This document shows, in pieces, positions 18,449 to 26,804 of a stretch of DNA of 64,000 bases. This DNA comes from Knoellia sp031844405 (GTDB lineage Bacteria; Actinomycetota; Actinomycetes; Actinomycetales; Dermatophilaceae). The DNA lies in NCBI GenBank assembly GCA_031844405.1, contig JAUZVC010000001.1, positions 434,001 to 498,000 on the forward strand, written 5' to 3'. The stretch's first letter is position 1, and each line of letters begins with the position of its first letter. A program made the translations under genes and the position numbers. Below the pieces are notes generated by a model that was not told where the DNA came from, ran no database searches, and worked only from the letters and a program-made list of their open reading frames with translations.

Positions 18449-20338
18449 TCAGATCATGGTGTGGGCCAGACCCTGCCCGTAGGCCAGCACGCGCGCGTTC
18501 GCGAGCAACTCGGCCGTCGTGGCCTCCCAGGTGTGGCGTTGCGAAGTATGCCGCATCTGGACGAAGTTGAACCTATCGGCCGAGTAGACCCGGCTCCCTC
18601 CGGCGACGACGTCGCGGAGGAAACCGGTGTCCTCGCCGCGCCGGACATCGCCGAACGGGTGGGCCACGGCGACCTCTCGCGGGGTCACGATGGTGGGGCC
18701 CATGACGAGGTCGGTGAACCGGTGCTCGCGCTCGGGGAAGCGCACGATCGTCGCGTCGATCGCCTCGATCCACATGTGGTGCGCCTGCTTGCCGACGACG
18801 ACGGCGCCGGAGTAGTCGAGCGCGTGCAGCTGGTCGCGCAGGTAGTCGGGCCCGTAGACGTCGTCGTCGTCCATCTTGGCCACGACCTCACCCGAGGCCG
18901 CCTGCACGCACCGGTTGAGGCAGGCGCCGAGCGACGTCGACGACGGCTCGTGCAGCAGGGTGAGCCGCTCGATCCCCAGCTCTGCCGCCCGCGCCCGGAG
19001 GTCGGACTCCGGCTCGAACCCGTGGGTGAGCAGCACGAGCTCGACGTCGACCCCGCGCTGGGAGGCGACGGTCGCGAGCACGTGGTCGAGCTGGTGCGGC
19101 CGGTTCGTCGAGACCAGTGCGCTCACGGTCCGCGGACGGGACGCGACGGCATACGAAGCGAGTCCGGCGCCGCGAAGCACCTCGTCGACACGGTGGGTGT
19201 AGGTGTGGCCGTCCCAGATGCGGCGCTGTGCCGTGTGGACGGTGTGGTCGCGCAGCTCGGGGCTGCCCACGAGCGCACGCAGCGTCCACTCCGCCTCCTG
19301 AGCAGTGGCGACCTGGAGGACCTCGTCGGCGGGGAAGAACTCGGAGATTGCCGGGCTCGGCGTGGACACCACGGGAGTGCCGCACGCCGTGATCTCGAAG
19401 ATGCGGCGGGCGCACATGCTCGGCGAGCCGACGACCGAGTTGACGTTGAGGAAGACCTTGTAGGACCGGTATGCCGTGAGCATCCGCGGGTAGTCGAGCG
19501 ATCCGGCGACGCGTCGGTCGAGGGGGGCGGGGAACTGGTAGCGCTCGTCGGCGCCGAGGTAGCGGGAGAAGATCTCGAGCCCGGTCTCCATCCGCGGTGA
19601 GACCGCCTCGGCCGCCCCGAGGAGGAGGTCCATCTGCTCGCGCCGCTCGGGGTACTTGTGGGCGAAGTACATCCCGCCGAAGGCGATGTCGCGCTGCTGA
19701 TGACCGCCTGCCAGGCGGACCGGGTTGTGCAGGGACTGCTGCGCGGCGAAGGGCAGCACGCCCACCCGGTCGTGTCCGAGGTCACGGCGGTAGTCCTCGA
19801 GCCGGTCGGAGTCGGTCGTCCAGACGTGGTCGAAGAGCCGAGCACTCTCGAGGAAGTCCTCGTAGTGGACCGGGTCCTCCTTGTTCCAGAACACCGTCGG
19901 CACCCCGTGCTCCCGGCACCACCGGACGAGCTCGACGAACGCGGGGCGCGGCGCCGAGGTCCCGGTGAGGTGGTACTGCCACGCGTCGCCGTTGCCGTGC
20001 CACGCCGACTCGACGAAGAGCAGGTCGAGCGGCTCGGACACCACCTGCTCTCGCCACCGCTGCGGGGTGAGCGCCACCTGCTCCCACTCGTAGCCGAGCG
20101 CGAGCGCGGAGAAGTCGTCGAGGATGACGCCGACGCGCAGCCCGGGACGCCGTGGCGCCCGCTCGGCCAGCGGCCACGGCGGCACCTCCAGCCCATCCCG
20201 ACCCATCCGTATGCCGTCCCTCGCGGTGCCGTCGATGCGTCGCCGTGCGCGGTGGCGACGGAGCTGGCCGGGGCCGCCCTGCCGGAGGTGCCACAGCGCT
20301 CGGCGGACCTCGGCGAGCCGGCTGGCTGCGCGACCCAT
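18449..20338 (-). CDS. Two-domain glycosyltransferase: CgeB-like (GT-B) plus GT2
   Basis: 629 residues from an ATG with GGAG 7 bases upstream; the frame extends further up but without coding character. Residues about 67-390 form a CgeB/DUF3880-type GT-B domain (VGVILDDFSALALGYEW, VFWNKEDPVHYEDFL, DHVWTTDSD, and MCARRIFEITACGTPVVST near 312 with the conserved Glu). Residues about 400-629 form a GT2 (GT-A) domain: VSALVSTNRPHQLDHVL, EVVAKMDDDDVYGPDYL near 487 (metal-binding DDD) and a C-terminal DTGFLRDVVAGG. One chain thus carries two transferase folds, which could add two sugars in sequence. Upstream of wecC in the same direction, so a two-gene unit is likely. Acceptors unknown. Confidence 0.82.
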   Translation of the reverse strand: MGRAASRLAEVRRALWHLRQGGPGQLRRHRARRRIDGTARDGIRMGRDGLEVPPWPLAERAPRRPGLRVGVILDDFSALALGYEWEQVALTPQRWREQVVSEPLDLLFVESAWHGNGDAWQYHLTGTSAPRPAFVELVRWCREHGVPTVFWNKEDPVHYEDFLESARLFDHVWTTDSDRLEDYRRDLGHDRVGVLPFAAQQSLHNPVRLAGGHQQRDIAFGGMYFAHKYPERREQMDLLLGAAEAVSPRMETGLEIFSRYLGADERYQFPAPLDRRVAGSLDYPRMLTAYRSYKVFLNVNSVVGSPSMCARRIFEITACGTPVVSTPSPAISEFFPADEVLQVATAQEAEWTLRALVGSPELRDHTVHTAQRRIWDGHTYTHRVDEVLRGAGLASYAVASRPRTVSALVSTNRPHQLDHVLATVASQRGVDVELVLLTHGFEPESDLRARAAELGIERLTLLHEPSSTSLGACLNRCVQAASGEVVAKMDDDDVYGPDYLRDQLHALDYSGAVVVGKQAHHMWIEAIDATIVRFPEREHRFTDLVMGPTIVTPREVAVAHPFGDVRRGEDTGFLRDVVAGGSRVYSADRFNFVQMRHTSQRHTWEATTAELLANARVLAYGQGLAHTMI

Positions 20339-20500
20339 GGACGCTCCGTTCCTCCCCGGCGTGGGGGTCTCGTTGGGCCGACGGTGCACCGGTGACCGTC
20401 CCGACACCACCGCCAACATAACGAACGCTCGTGGCCGGTCCCGGTCCCGGGCGACGCGTGCGTGGCGGGGCCACCGCGGCTGCTGTAGCAGAATGAGGCG

Positions 20501-21586
20501 GTGCATCGATTCCGTGGGACCGACGTGGGCTGGGGCGTCCTGGCCATCGTCGTCAACGTCGCGCTCGTCGTCGGCGTGGTCCTCCTGCTCAGCGGACGCG
20601 ATGCCTCGCAGGTCGCCGAGAGGCCGCCGCCGGCCAGCCCGACGGCCTCCCCGACGCCTTCCGCCACGCCCTCGGCCAGCCCGAGCGCGACGACGACCAA
20701 GGCCCTCTTCGCGCGCGAGACGCCCACGACCGTGGCCGTCCTCGGCGACCAGACGAGCGACGGCCAGGGTGAGTGGGTCGGCATCCTCGGCGAGCTGCTC
20801 GGACGCGACCGCCGGGTGACGGTCCACCGGCTCGACCCGGCCGACCCGACGGTCTATGCGCAGAAGCAGGCCTACGGCTCGACCGGTCCGGTGGTGACGA
20901 TCTACAACGGCAGCCGCCCCGGCGCCCTCGCCGACTACGCCGCACGCCGCCTCGGCTTCCTCTCGCCCAAGGCTCCCGACCTCGTCGTGCTCAACTACGG
21001 CCGCAACGATGACGCCGACAAGGTCGCCGCCCGCCTCACGACGACGACCACGGCGCTGAAGAAGGCTTGGCCCCGGGCGATCGTCGCGGTCACGCTCCAG
21101 CCGCCGACCGCCGACGACGCCGCGAAGGACGTCCGCGAGGCCGTGCAGGCCTGGGCGGGCACGAGCGGGGTCGTCATCCTCGACGTCGCCAAGGTCTTCC
21201 TCGACACCGGTGAGCCCAACTCCTACGTCTCGGCCCGCGACGCCCTCGTCATGTCCGGGCGGGGTGACCGCTTCTGGGGGCAGACGGCATACCGGCTCCT
21301 CGTCGGCAGCGAACCGCCCGAGGCCGTCGCGACCGGCACCCCGGACACGGGGGAGGCGACTCCGACGAGCACCCCGGAGACGACCGAGCCCGTGACCTCC
21401 GCGAACCGCCCACGGCGGACCCGTGCCCCGCAGCCGACGACGAGCTCGACGCCCTCACCCAGCCGCTCCGAGCGGGGCCCGACGACCATTCCCTTCCCCA
21501 CGCTCACGACCGTGCCTCCGCCCGGCGACCCGACGCCGGGTGAGACCGCGCCTGCGGGGACGGCGCCCGACCAACCGGCGTCCTGA
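20501..21586 (+). CDS. Membrane-anchored SGNH/GDSL-hydrolase-like protein
   Basis: 361 residues from GTG. One N-terminal membrane helix (about 10-32), a Pro/Ser/Thr/Ala linker (about 40-68), a globular domain (about 70-270) and a Pro/Thr/Ser-rich C-terminal tail of about 90 residues. The domain has VAVLGDQTSDGQG near 78, where SGNH enzymes have GDS, and VVLNYGRNDD near 165, matching block III (GxND). A Ser is two residues after the Asp (GDQTS) but the classical GDS nucleophile position is Gln. An outer-surface hydrolase or acyltransferase acting on glycan is plausible; a non-catalytic relative is also possible. A CAGAAT hexamer ends 6 bases before the GTG. The next gene begins 2 bases after the stop. 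Confidence 0.65.
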   Translation: MHRFRGTDVGWGVLAIVVNVALVVGVVLLLSGRDASQVAERPPPASPTASPTPSATPSASPSATTTKALFARETPTTVAVLGDQTSDGQGEWVGILGELLGRDRRVTVHRLDPADPTVYAQKQAYGSTGPVVTIYNGSRPGALADYAARRLGFLSPKAPDLVVLNYGRNDDADKVAARLTTTTTALKKAWPRAIVAVTLQPPTADDAAKDVREAVQAWAGTSGVVILDVAKVFLDTGEPNSYVSARDALVMSGRGDRFWGQTAYRLLVGSEPPEAVATGTPDTGEATPTSTPETTEPVTSANRPRRTRAPQPTTSSTPSPSRSERGPTTIPFPTLTTVPPPGDPTPGETAPAGTAPDQPAS

Positions 21587-21588
21587 CC

Positions 21589-22350
21589 ATGGCCGAGCCC
21601 ACGCGCTGCACCGCGTGCGACGGGGAGCTCGCACCGGGAGCCCGCTTCTGCCCGCGGTGCGGGGCGGCCGTGGCAGCTCCTCGGACGCGCGACGAGCTGC
21701 TCGCGCAGGCGGAGCGGGCTCGGGCCGAGGCGCGCGCCCGCTCGGGTGCTGAGCAGTCCCACGACGGGGAGGCTGACCACGAACCCACGACCGTCCTCGA
21801 CGTCGGCCCTGCGTCCCGCCCCGACGACCGGTCCGCCCGAACCGAGCTGCACGCCCCGGCCCCCACCTTCACCCCCGGCCGTGTCGCCGCGATGGTCGCG
21901 ACCTTCGTCGTGCTCACCGTGCTCGGTACCTGGACGCTGTCGCAGCTCTTCGGGTCGACGTCCAGCGGTGCGCCCGACCCCACGGGAGCGGTGACGTCCG
22001 CCTCGACCGCGTCGTCGTCGCCGTCACCGACGGCGTCCCGGAGCGGCAGCGCTCCCGCCGACGCCGCACCCAGGCCGCGCCTGGCCGACGCGCCGCAGCG
22101 CTGCTCGACGAGCGGGAGCGACGAGGTCGCCACGACGTGGTCGGGCAACCGCGACACCTCCTGCGCCTTCAGCGACGCGGTCCGTGCTGCCTACCGCAAG
22201 GCGGGTGCCCCCGACGGCTCCGACCCGTTCCGCACCTGGAGCACGGTGACGAAGAAGTGGTACGACGTCACCTGCCTCGCCACGGAGGCGACGCCGCCGG
22301 TGCGCTGCCACAGCGCCGACGGCAACGCCGTCGTCTTCCTCGGCCCCTGA
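21589..22350 (+). CDS. Zinc-ribbon single-pass membrane protein, function unknown
   Basis: 253 residues. A zinc-ribbon of CxxC-x12-CxxC type at about 7-25 (CTACDGELAPGARFCPRC), an Arg/Glu/Ala-rich linker, a membrane helix at about 100-122 (VAAMVATFVVLTVLGTW), a Ser/Thr/Ala-rich spacer and a C-terminal domain of about 85 residues with four Cys (QRCSTSG, TSCAFSD, DVTCLA, VRCHS) that may form disulfides outside the cell. I do not recognise the C-terminal domain. It is 2 bases from the SGNH-like gene, so the two probably share a transcript and may form an envelope complex. Confidence 0.72.
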   Translation: MAEPTRCTACDGELAPGARFCPRCGAAVAAPRTRDELLAQAERARAEARARSGAEQSHDGEADHEPTTVLDVGPASRPDDRSARTELHAPAPTFTPGRVAAMVATFVVLTVLGTWTLSQLFGSTSSGAPDPTGAVTSASTASSSPSPTASRSGSAPADAAPRPRLADAPQRCSTSGSDEVATTWSGNRDTSCAFSDAVRAAYRKAGAPDGSDPFRTWSTVTKKWYDVTCLATEATPPVRCHSADGNAVVFLGP

Positions 22351-22380
22351 CCGAGCCGTCGCACCTTTCCCGCCCGAAGT

Positions 22381-22433
22381 GGGCAACGGGCACTTCGCAA
22401 GGGTTGCCTTCCCCTGCGAAGTGCCCGTTTCCC
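22381..22433. repeat. Long-stem palindrome A (possible terminator)
   Basis: Left arm 22381-22399 and right arm 22415-22433 are reverse complements over 19 bases with one mismatch; loop 15 bases. It lies between the zinc-ribbon gene and the convergent ino1, so it could end both transcripts, but has no T tract. Its arms share the TTGCCCACTTC-like theme with three other palindromes in the window. Confidence 0.75.
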
Positions 22434-22494
22434 GTGTGCAGTCGGCGCCGGGACGGTGTATGCCGTCAGCGCACCTTCGTCAGCGCCCGCTCGG

Positions 22495-23586
22495 TCAGCG
22501 CTCCTCGGTGCCCGCGATGAACGCCTCGAGCTTCTCGCGACCGAGGTCGTCGGGACGCTGCTCCGGCGGGGACTTCATGAGGTAGCTCGACGCGGACAGC
22601 AGGGCGCCACCGACGCCGCGGTCCTTGGCGATCTTGGCCGCACGGATGGCGTCGATGATGATGCCGGCCGAGTTGGGGGAGTCCCACACTTCGAGCTTGT
22701 ACTCCAGGTTGAGCGGCACGTCACCGAAGGCGCGACCCTCGAGGCGGACATAGGCCCACTTGCGGTCGTCGAGCCACGCGACGTAGTCGGACGGGCCGAT
22801 GTGGACGTTCTTGCTGTCGGTCACACCGGCGAGGGCTCCCGTGAGGTTGGACGTGACCGCCTGGGTCTTGGAGACCTTCTTGGACTCGAGGCGCTCGCGC
22901 TCGAGCATGTTCTTGAAGTCCATGTTGCCGCCGACGTTGAGCTGGTAGGTGCGGTCCAGGGTGACGCCGCGGTCCTCGAAGAGCTTGGCCATGACGCGGT
23001 GGGTGATGGTCGCACCGACCTGGCTCTTGATGTCGTCGCCGATGATCGGGACGCCGGCCGCCTCGAACTTCGCCGCCCACTCGGGGTCGGAGGCGATGAA
23101 GACGGGCAGCGCGTTGACGAAGGCCACGCCCGCGTCGATGGCGCACTGGGCGTAGAACTTGTCGGCCTGCTCCGAACCCACCGGGAGGTAGGACACGAGG
23201 ACGTCGACCTCGGCGGCCTTGAGCGCGGCGACGACGTCGACCGGCTCGGCCGGGGACTCGTCGATCGTCATGGCGTAGTACTTGCCGATGCCGTCGAGCG
23301 TGTGACCGCGCTGGACCTCGACGCCCGTGGTGGGGACGTCGGCGATCTTGATCGTGTTGTTCTCGGAGGCGTTGATGGCCTCGGCGAGGTCCTTGCCGAC
23401 CTTCTTGTCGTCGACGTCGAACGCCGCGACGAACTCGACGTCGCTCACGTGGTAATCGCCGAACCGGACGTGCATGAGACCGGGCACCGACGCGTTCGCG
23501 TCGGCGTCCTTGTAGTACTCGACTCCCTGCACGAGCGAGCTCGCGCAGTTGCCGACGCCGACGATGGCGACGCGGATCGAACCCAT
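22495..23586 (-). CDS. ino1: Inositol-3-phosphate synthase
   Basis: 363 residues, the actinobacterial length. Start ATG with AAGGGAAA upstream at about 8 bases. N-terminal NAD-binding VAIVGVGNCASSLVQG at 6-21; family blocks DVLVSYLPVGSEQA near 124, GDDIKSQVGATITHR near 180, NVGGNMDFKNM near 215 and the KNVHIGPSDYVAWL active-site region near 252 are all present. It converts glucose-6-phosphate to inositol-3-phosphate, feeding phosphatidylinositol, inositol-linked glycolipids and possibly mycothiol. A PadR regulator gene lies 91 bases upstream in the same direction, the same pair as Rv0046c/Rv0047c. The window also encodes an inositol catabolic operon. Confidence 0.95.
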   Translation of the reverse strand: MGSIRVAIVGVGNCASSLVQGVEYYKDADANASVPGLMHVRFGDYHVSDVEFVAAFDVDDKKVGKDLAEAINASENNTIKIADVPTTGVEVQRGHTLDGIGKYYAMTIDESPAEPVDVVAALKAAEVDVLVSYLPVGSEQADKFYAQCAIDAGVAFVNALPVFIASDPEWAAKFEAAGVPIIGDDIKSQVGATITHRVMAKLFEDRGVTLDRTYQLNVGGNMDFKNMLERERLESKKVSKTQAVTSNLTGALAGVTDSKNVHIGPSDYVAWLDDRKWAYVRLEGRAFGDVPLNLEYKLEVWDSPNSAGIIIDAIRAAKIAKDRGVGGALLSASSYLMKSPPEQRPDDLGREKLEAFIAGTEER

Positions 23587-23677
23587 GGTGGTGTTTCCCT
23601 TCGGTGGTGTGCCGGTCAACCCGGCGTATGCCGGCCTGCCCGGTCGTTCTGTGGGCGGGAGGTGGTCTGTGGTCGGG

Positions 23678-24286
23678 TCAGGGCTGGGGGCCCGGGTCGG
23701 TGGGGTGGCGCCGCTCCGCGTCGATGAGCTCGGTGAGCCAGCGGACCTCGCGCTCGGTGCTCTCCTCACCGTGGCGCTGCAGCGCCGAGGTCCACGCGTC
23801 CATCCGCTCGCGGTTGCGGGTCGCGCTGGAGCGCACCGTCTCGAGCTGCTCCTCGACGCGCGAGCGCCGGCCCTCGAGGATCCTCAGCCGGACGTCGGCC
23901 TCGGTCCGGCCGAAGAAGGCGAGCCGCACGCCGAAGCCGTCGTCGTCGTAGGCCGCGGCATCGGTGCGCCGGGCGGCCTCGTCGAAGGCCTCCTTGCCCG
24001 CCGCGGTGATCTCGTAGACGATCCGGTTGCGGCCGCCCGACCTCGCGGACGTGCCGGACGCCGACCTGGCCGTGGCGCGGGCCGCCGGAGGTGCGTCCAC
24101 CGCGGACTGCGCGATGAGCCCGCGGTCGAGCAGCCCCGAGAGGGCCGGGTAGAGCGTTCCGTAGGAAAGCGCCCGGAAGGCGCCCAGCGCCTCGTTGAGG
24201 CGACGCCGGAGCTCGTACCCGTGGGCCGGGCCCTCGTGGAGGAGCCCGAGGAGCGCGAAGTCGAGAAGATCCGACCGCTTGCTCAT
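23678..24286 (-). CDS. PadR-family transcriptional regulator
   Basis: 202 residues. I prefer the ATG at 24286 to the GTG 3 bases upstream because the GAGGAGG ribosome site is then 4 bases away rather than 1. N-terminal winged helix: LDFALLGLLHEGPAHGYELRRRL near 8-30 and ALSYGTLYPALSGLLDRGLI near 40-60 are the PadR recognition helix and wing; the C-terminal half is a helical dimerisation region with VEEQLETVR and WLTELIDAE. An Ala/Ser/Arg-rich insert interrupts the wing (about 64-85). Position next to ino1 and divergent from ponA suggests control of inositol or envelope genes. Two perfect inverted repeats in its upstream region are good operator candidates. Confidence 0.9.
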   Translation of the reverse strand: MSKRSDLLDFALLGLLHEGPAHGYELRRRLNEALGAFRALSYGTLYPALSGLLDRGLIAQSAVDAPPAARATARSASGTSARSGGRNRIVYEITAAGKEAFDEAARRTDAAAYDDDGFGVRLAFFGRTEADVRLRILEGRRSRVEEQLETVRSSATRNRERMDAWTSALQRHGEESTEREVRWLTELIDAERRHPTDPGPQP

Positions 24287-24321
24287 CACGCCTCCTCGAT
24301 CGTCGGGTCCGGGTCGTCGAC

Positions 24322-24342
24322 TGACAAACTCCGACCTTGTCA
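24322..24342. promoter_or_regulatory. Inverted repeat TGACAA-N9-TTGTCA, probable PadR operator
   Basis: Perfect 6-base inverted repeat with a 9-base spacer, 36 bases upstream of the padR start and in the padR/ponA divergent gap. A TACAGT hexamer on the padR strand lies just upstream (24348-24353), so the dyad would overlap the first transcribed bases, a usual place for an autorepressor site. PadR proteins bind spaced dyads, though this exact sequence is not one I can cite. Confidence 0.5.
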
Positions 24343-24364
24343 GCGCGACTGTACCCCACCGCTA

Positions 24365-24377
24365 TATCGACCCGATA
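24365..24377. promoter_or_regulatory. Inverted repeat TATCG-N3-CGATA
   Basis: Perfect 5-base dyad with a 3-base spacer in unusually AT-rich sequence for this genome, in the padR/ponA gap, upstream of the padR -10-like hexamer. It could be a second operator or part of the -35 region. Confidence 0.35.
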
Positions 24378-24388
24378 CATCCATGCCT

Positions 24389-24461
24389 GACTTATTGCCA
24401 CTTTCAGCGGCTTCCGCGAGCACGGAACGGCGCGCGGAGGCGCTGAAAGTGGCAATAAGTC
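24389..24461. repeat. Long-stem palindrome B
   Basis: Left arm 24389-24409 and right arm 24441-24461 are perfect reverse complements over 21 bases, loop 31 bases. It sits about 137 bases before ponA and upstream of padR, so it is not a terminator for any gene ending here: both flanking genes point away from it. The remaining gap to ponA (24462-24597) contains a CATACT hexamer near 24520 and nothing else I can support. Confidence 0.85.
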
Positions 24462-24597
24462 GGGGTCGGGGGCGCGTGGGTGGCGGCTTTCCTGAACGTC
24501 GCACTCAGGTTGGGGGAGTCATACTGGAGGTGGCGCGGTCTGCCCTCGTGGGGATCGCGTCGTCGTCCGCACCGCTGTCGTCCCCCGAAAGTTGTTC

Positions 24598-26802
24598 ATG
24601 AGCACCGCACCCCGTTCGCGCGCCGAGGCACGACGCCGTCAGGAGGGACGCACCGGCGGCTCCGGCCGCCCCCGCGGTGGCCCGCAGCGCCGCTGGCCGC
24701 GTCGCGTCCTCTACACGATGCTGGGGCTCTTCGTCCTCGGTGTGGCCGGCGTCGGGATCGCGTACGCGATGACGGACGTGCCCGAGCCCAACGAGGTCGC
24801 CACGGCCCAGACGTCGGTCATCTACTACGCCGACGGCAAGACCGAGATCGGCCGCGTGTCCGAGTACAACCGGGAGTCCGTCAAGCTCGAGCAGGTCCCG
24901 GTCCACGTGCAGCGGGCACTGCTCGCCGCCGAGGACCGCAACTTCTACGAGAACAACGGCATCTCACCCACCGGCATCGCCCGGGCGGTGTGGGTGGCGA
25001 TCAAGGGCGGCCAGGCGACCCAGGGTGGGTCGACGATCACCCAGCAGTACGTCAAGAACTACTTCCTCAGCCAGGACCGCACGCTGTCGCGCAAGGCGCG
25101 CGAGATCCTCATCTCCGTCAAGATCGACGGCCAGCAGTCCAAGGACGAGATCCTCGAGAACTACCTCAACACGATCTACTACGGCCGCGGTGCCTACGGC
25201 ATCCAGACCGCGTCGAAGGCGTACTTCAACAAGGACGTCTCCAAGCTCACCCCGGCCGAGGGTGCCTTCCTCGCCTCGGCCATCCGGGGTCCGTCGTTCT
25301 ACGACCCGCGTCTGGGAGCGGAGCAGAAGAAGAACGCCCAGACCCGCTCGGCCTACATCCTCGACGCGATGGAGGACCAGGGCTGGCTCAGCCCCGAGCA
25401 GCGCGCCGCCGCCACCTTCCCGACGGACAAGCAGTTCGCGCCCTACCGGCCCCCGTCCGTGGGTGGCACCAACGGCTACCTCGTCCAGCTCGTCAAGGAC
25501 GAGCTCCTCAAGAAGGTCAAGGTCGACGAGGGCGACATCTCCAGCGGTGGCCTGCGGATCGTCACGACGATCGACAAGAAGAAGCAGGACGCCGCCGTGA
25601 AGGCGATCGGCGACCGCATGAAGGGCATCACGGGCATCAACGTGGGGCTCGCCTCGGTCAAGCCGGGCGACGGCGCCGTGGAGGCGCTCTACGGCGGTGC
25701 GGACTACGCGAAGAACCAGTTCAACACCGCCACCGACGCGACGATGCAGGCCGGGTCGGTCTTCAAGATCTTCACCCTCATCGCCGCGCTCCAGAGCGGT
25801 GACCTCAGCATCCGCCAGTCCTTCGACGGCAACAGCCCCCAGTTCTTCGACGAGTTCGAGAACCCCGGGGGCGCGACCGACTTCAACCGTCGTGGCGGAG
25901 TGCGCAACTTCAACGACCGCGACTACGGCCGGGTCACCGTGCCCGAGGCGACGGCCGACTCGATCAACACCGTCTATGCGCAGCTCAACATCCTCGCGAC
26001 GCCCGAGAAGACCGCTGCGGCGGCGAAGCAGGCCGGCATCACGACCAAGCTCAGCCCCAACTACGCCAACGTGCTCGGCAGCGACAGCGTCAAGGTCATC
26101 GACATGGCCAACGCCTACGCGACCCTGGCCGCCAAGGGCATGAGGGCCACGCCCTACTACGTCAAGTCGGTGAAGTCGACCAGCGGCGCGTTCGACTACA
26201 AGGCCCAGCCGAAGGCCACCCGCGCCTTCGACGAGGACCTCGTCTCCGACGTCGTCTACTCGATGCAGCAGGTCATCGAGAAGGGCAGCGGCGAGTACGC
26301 CGGCGACCGGCTCAACCGCGAGGCGGCGGGCAAGACCGGCACCTCGAGCGACAACTACTCCGCCTGGTTCGACGGGTTCACCCCGCAGCTCGCGACGGCG
26401 GTCGGCCTCTACAAGGGTGACGGGTCCATCAAGGAGGAGAACCAGATGGACGACGTCCCCGGCTGGGGGTCCATCACCGGTGGCACGATCCCGGTGCGCA
26501 TCTGGACCGACTACATGCGCAAGGCTGTCGAGGGAATGGAGAAGCTGAAGTTCCCGGAGCCGGCATACATCAACAAGAACGCCGCGCCGAAGCGCACCCA
26601 GCAGCCCACCCGCACGCAGGAGCCGACGCGCACGCGGGAGCCGGAGCCGACGTCGACCCCGACGACGACGACCCCGTCGAGCGAGCCGACACCGTCCGAG
26701 ACCGAGAAGCCGACGCCGACGAAGACCAAGGGCCCGAAGCCGTCGGTCACCCTGCCCTTCCCCGACCCGACCCCCACGACGGGCACAGAGGGCGGCGGCT
26801 GA
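24598..26802 (+). CDS. ponA: Class A penicillin-binding protein (transglycosylase/transpeptidase)
   Basis: 734 residues from ATG; an in-frame TTG lies 6 bases upstream and no strong ribosome site is visible. Basic cytoplasmic tail, membrane helix at about 38-60 (VLYTMLGLFVLGVAGVGIAYA), transglycosylase domain with EDRNFYENNGIS near 104 and GGSTITQQYVKNYF near 140, and transpeptidase domain with AGSVFKI near 384 (SxxK), SINT near 456 (SxN) and AGKTGTSSDNYSAWFDG near 578 (KTG). The last about 75 residues are a Pro/Thr/Glu low-complexity tail. It polymerises and cross-links peptidoglycan outside the membrane. Same place as ponA1 between ino1-padR and rpsF in mycobacteria. The next gene starts 2 bases after its stop. 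Confidence 0.93.
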   Translation: MSTAPRSRAEARRRQEGRTGGSGRPRGGPQRRWPRRVLYTMLGLFVLGVAGVGIAYAMTDVPEPNEVATAQTSVIYYADGKTEIGRVSEYNRESVKLEQVPVHVQRALLAAEDRNFYENNGISPTGIARAVWVAIKGGQATQGGSTITQQYVKNYFLSQDRTLSRKAREILISVKIDGQQSKDEILENYLNTIYYGRGAYGIQTASKAYFNKDVSKLTPAEGAFLASAIRGPSFYDPRLGAEQKKNAQTRSAYILDAMEDQGWLSPEQRAAATFPTDKQFAPYRPPSVGGTNGYLVQLVKDELLKKVKVDEGDISSGGLRIVTTIDKKKQDAAVKAIGDRMKGITGINVGLASVKPGDGAVEALYGGADYAKNQFNTATDATMQAGSVFKIFTLIAALQSGDLSIRQSFDGNSPQFFDEFENPGGATDFNRRGGVRNFNDRDYGRVTVPEATADSINTVYAQLNILATPEKTAAAAKQAGITTKLSPNYANVLGSDSVKVIDMANAYATLAAKGMRATPYYVKSVKSTSGAFDYKAQPKATRAFDEDLVSDVVYSMQQVIEKGSGEYAGDRLNREAAGKTGTSSDNYSAWFDGFTPQLATAVGLYKGDGSIKEENQMDDVPGWGSITGGTIPVRIWTDYMRKAVEGMEKLKFPEPAYINKNAAPKRTQQPTRTQEPTRTREPEPTSTPTTTTPSSEPTPSETEKPTPTKTKGPKPSVTLPFPDPTPTTGTEGGG

Positions 26803-26804
26803 GG

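Noticed and set aside
20339..20500. Longer N-terminus for the CgeB/GT2 gene
   Set aside because: The frame stays open but runs through the divergent promoter gap and the start of the SGNH-like gene, with low-complexity sequence and no homologous blocks.
24322..24360. PafBC-type DNA-damage promoter (TTGTCRGTG-N-TANNNT)
   Set aside because: TTGTCA is present on both strands because of the dyad, but neither strand has the following GTG and TANNNT at the right spacing.
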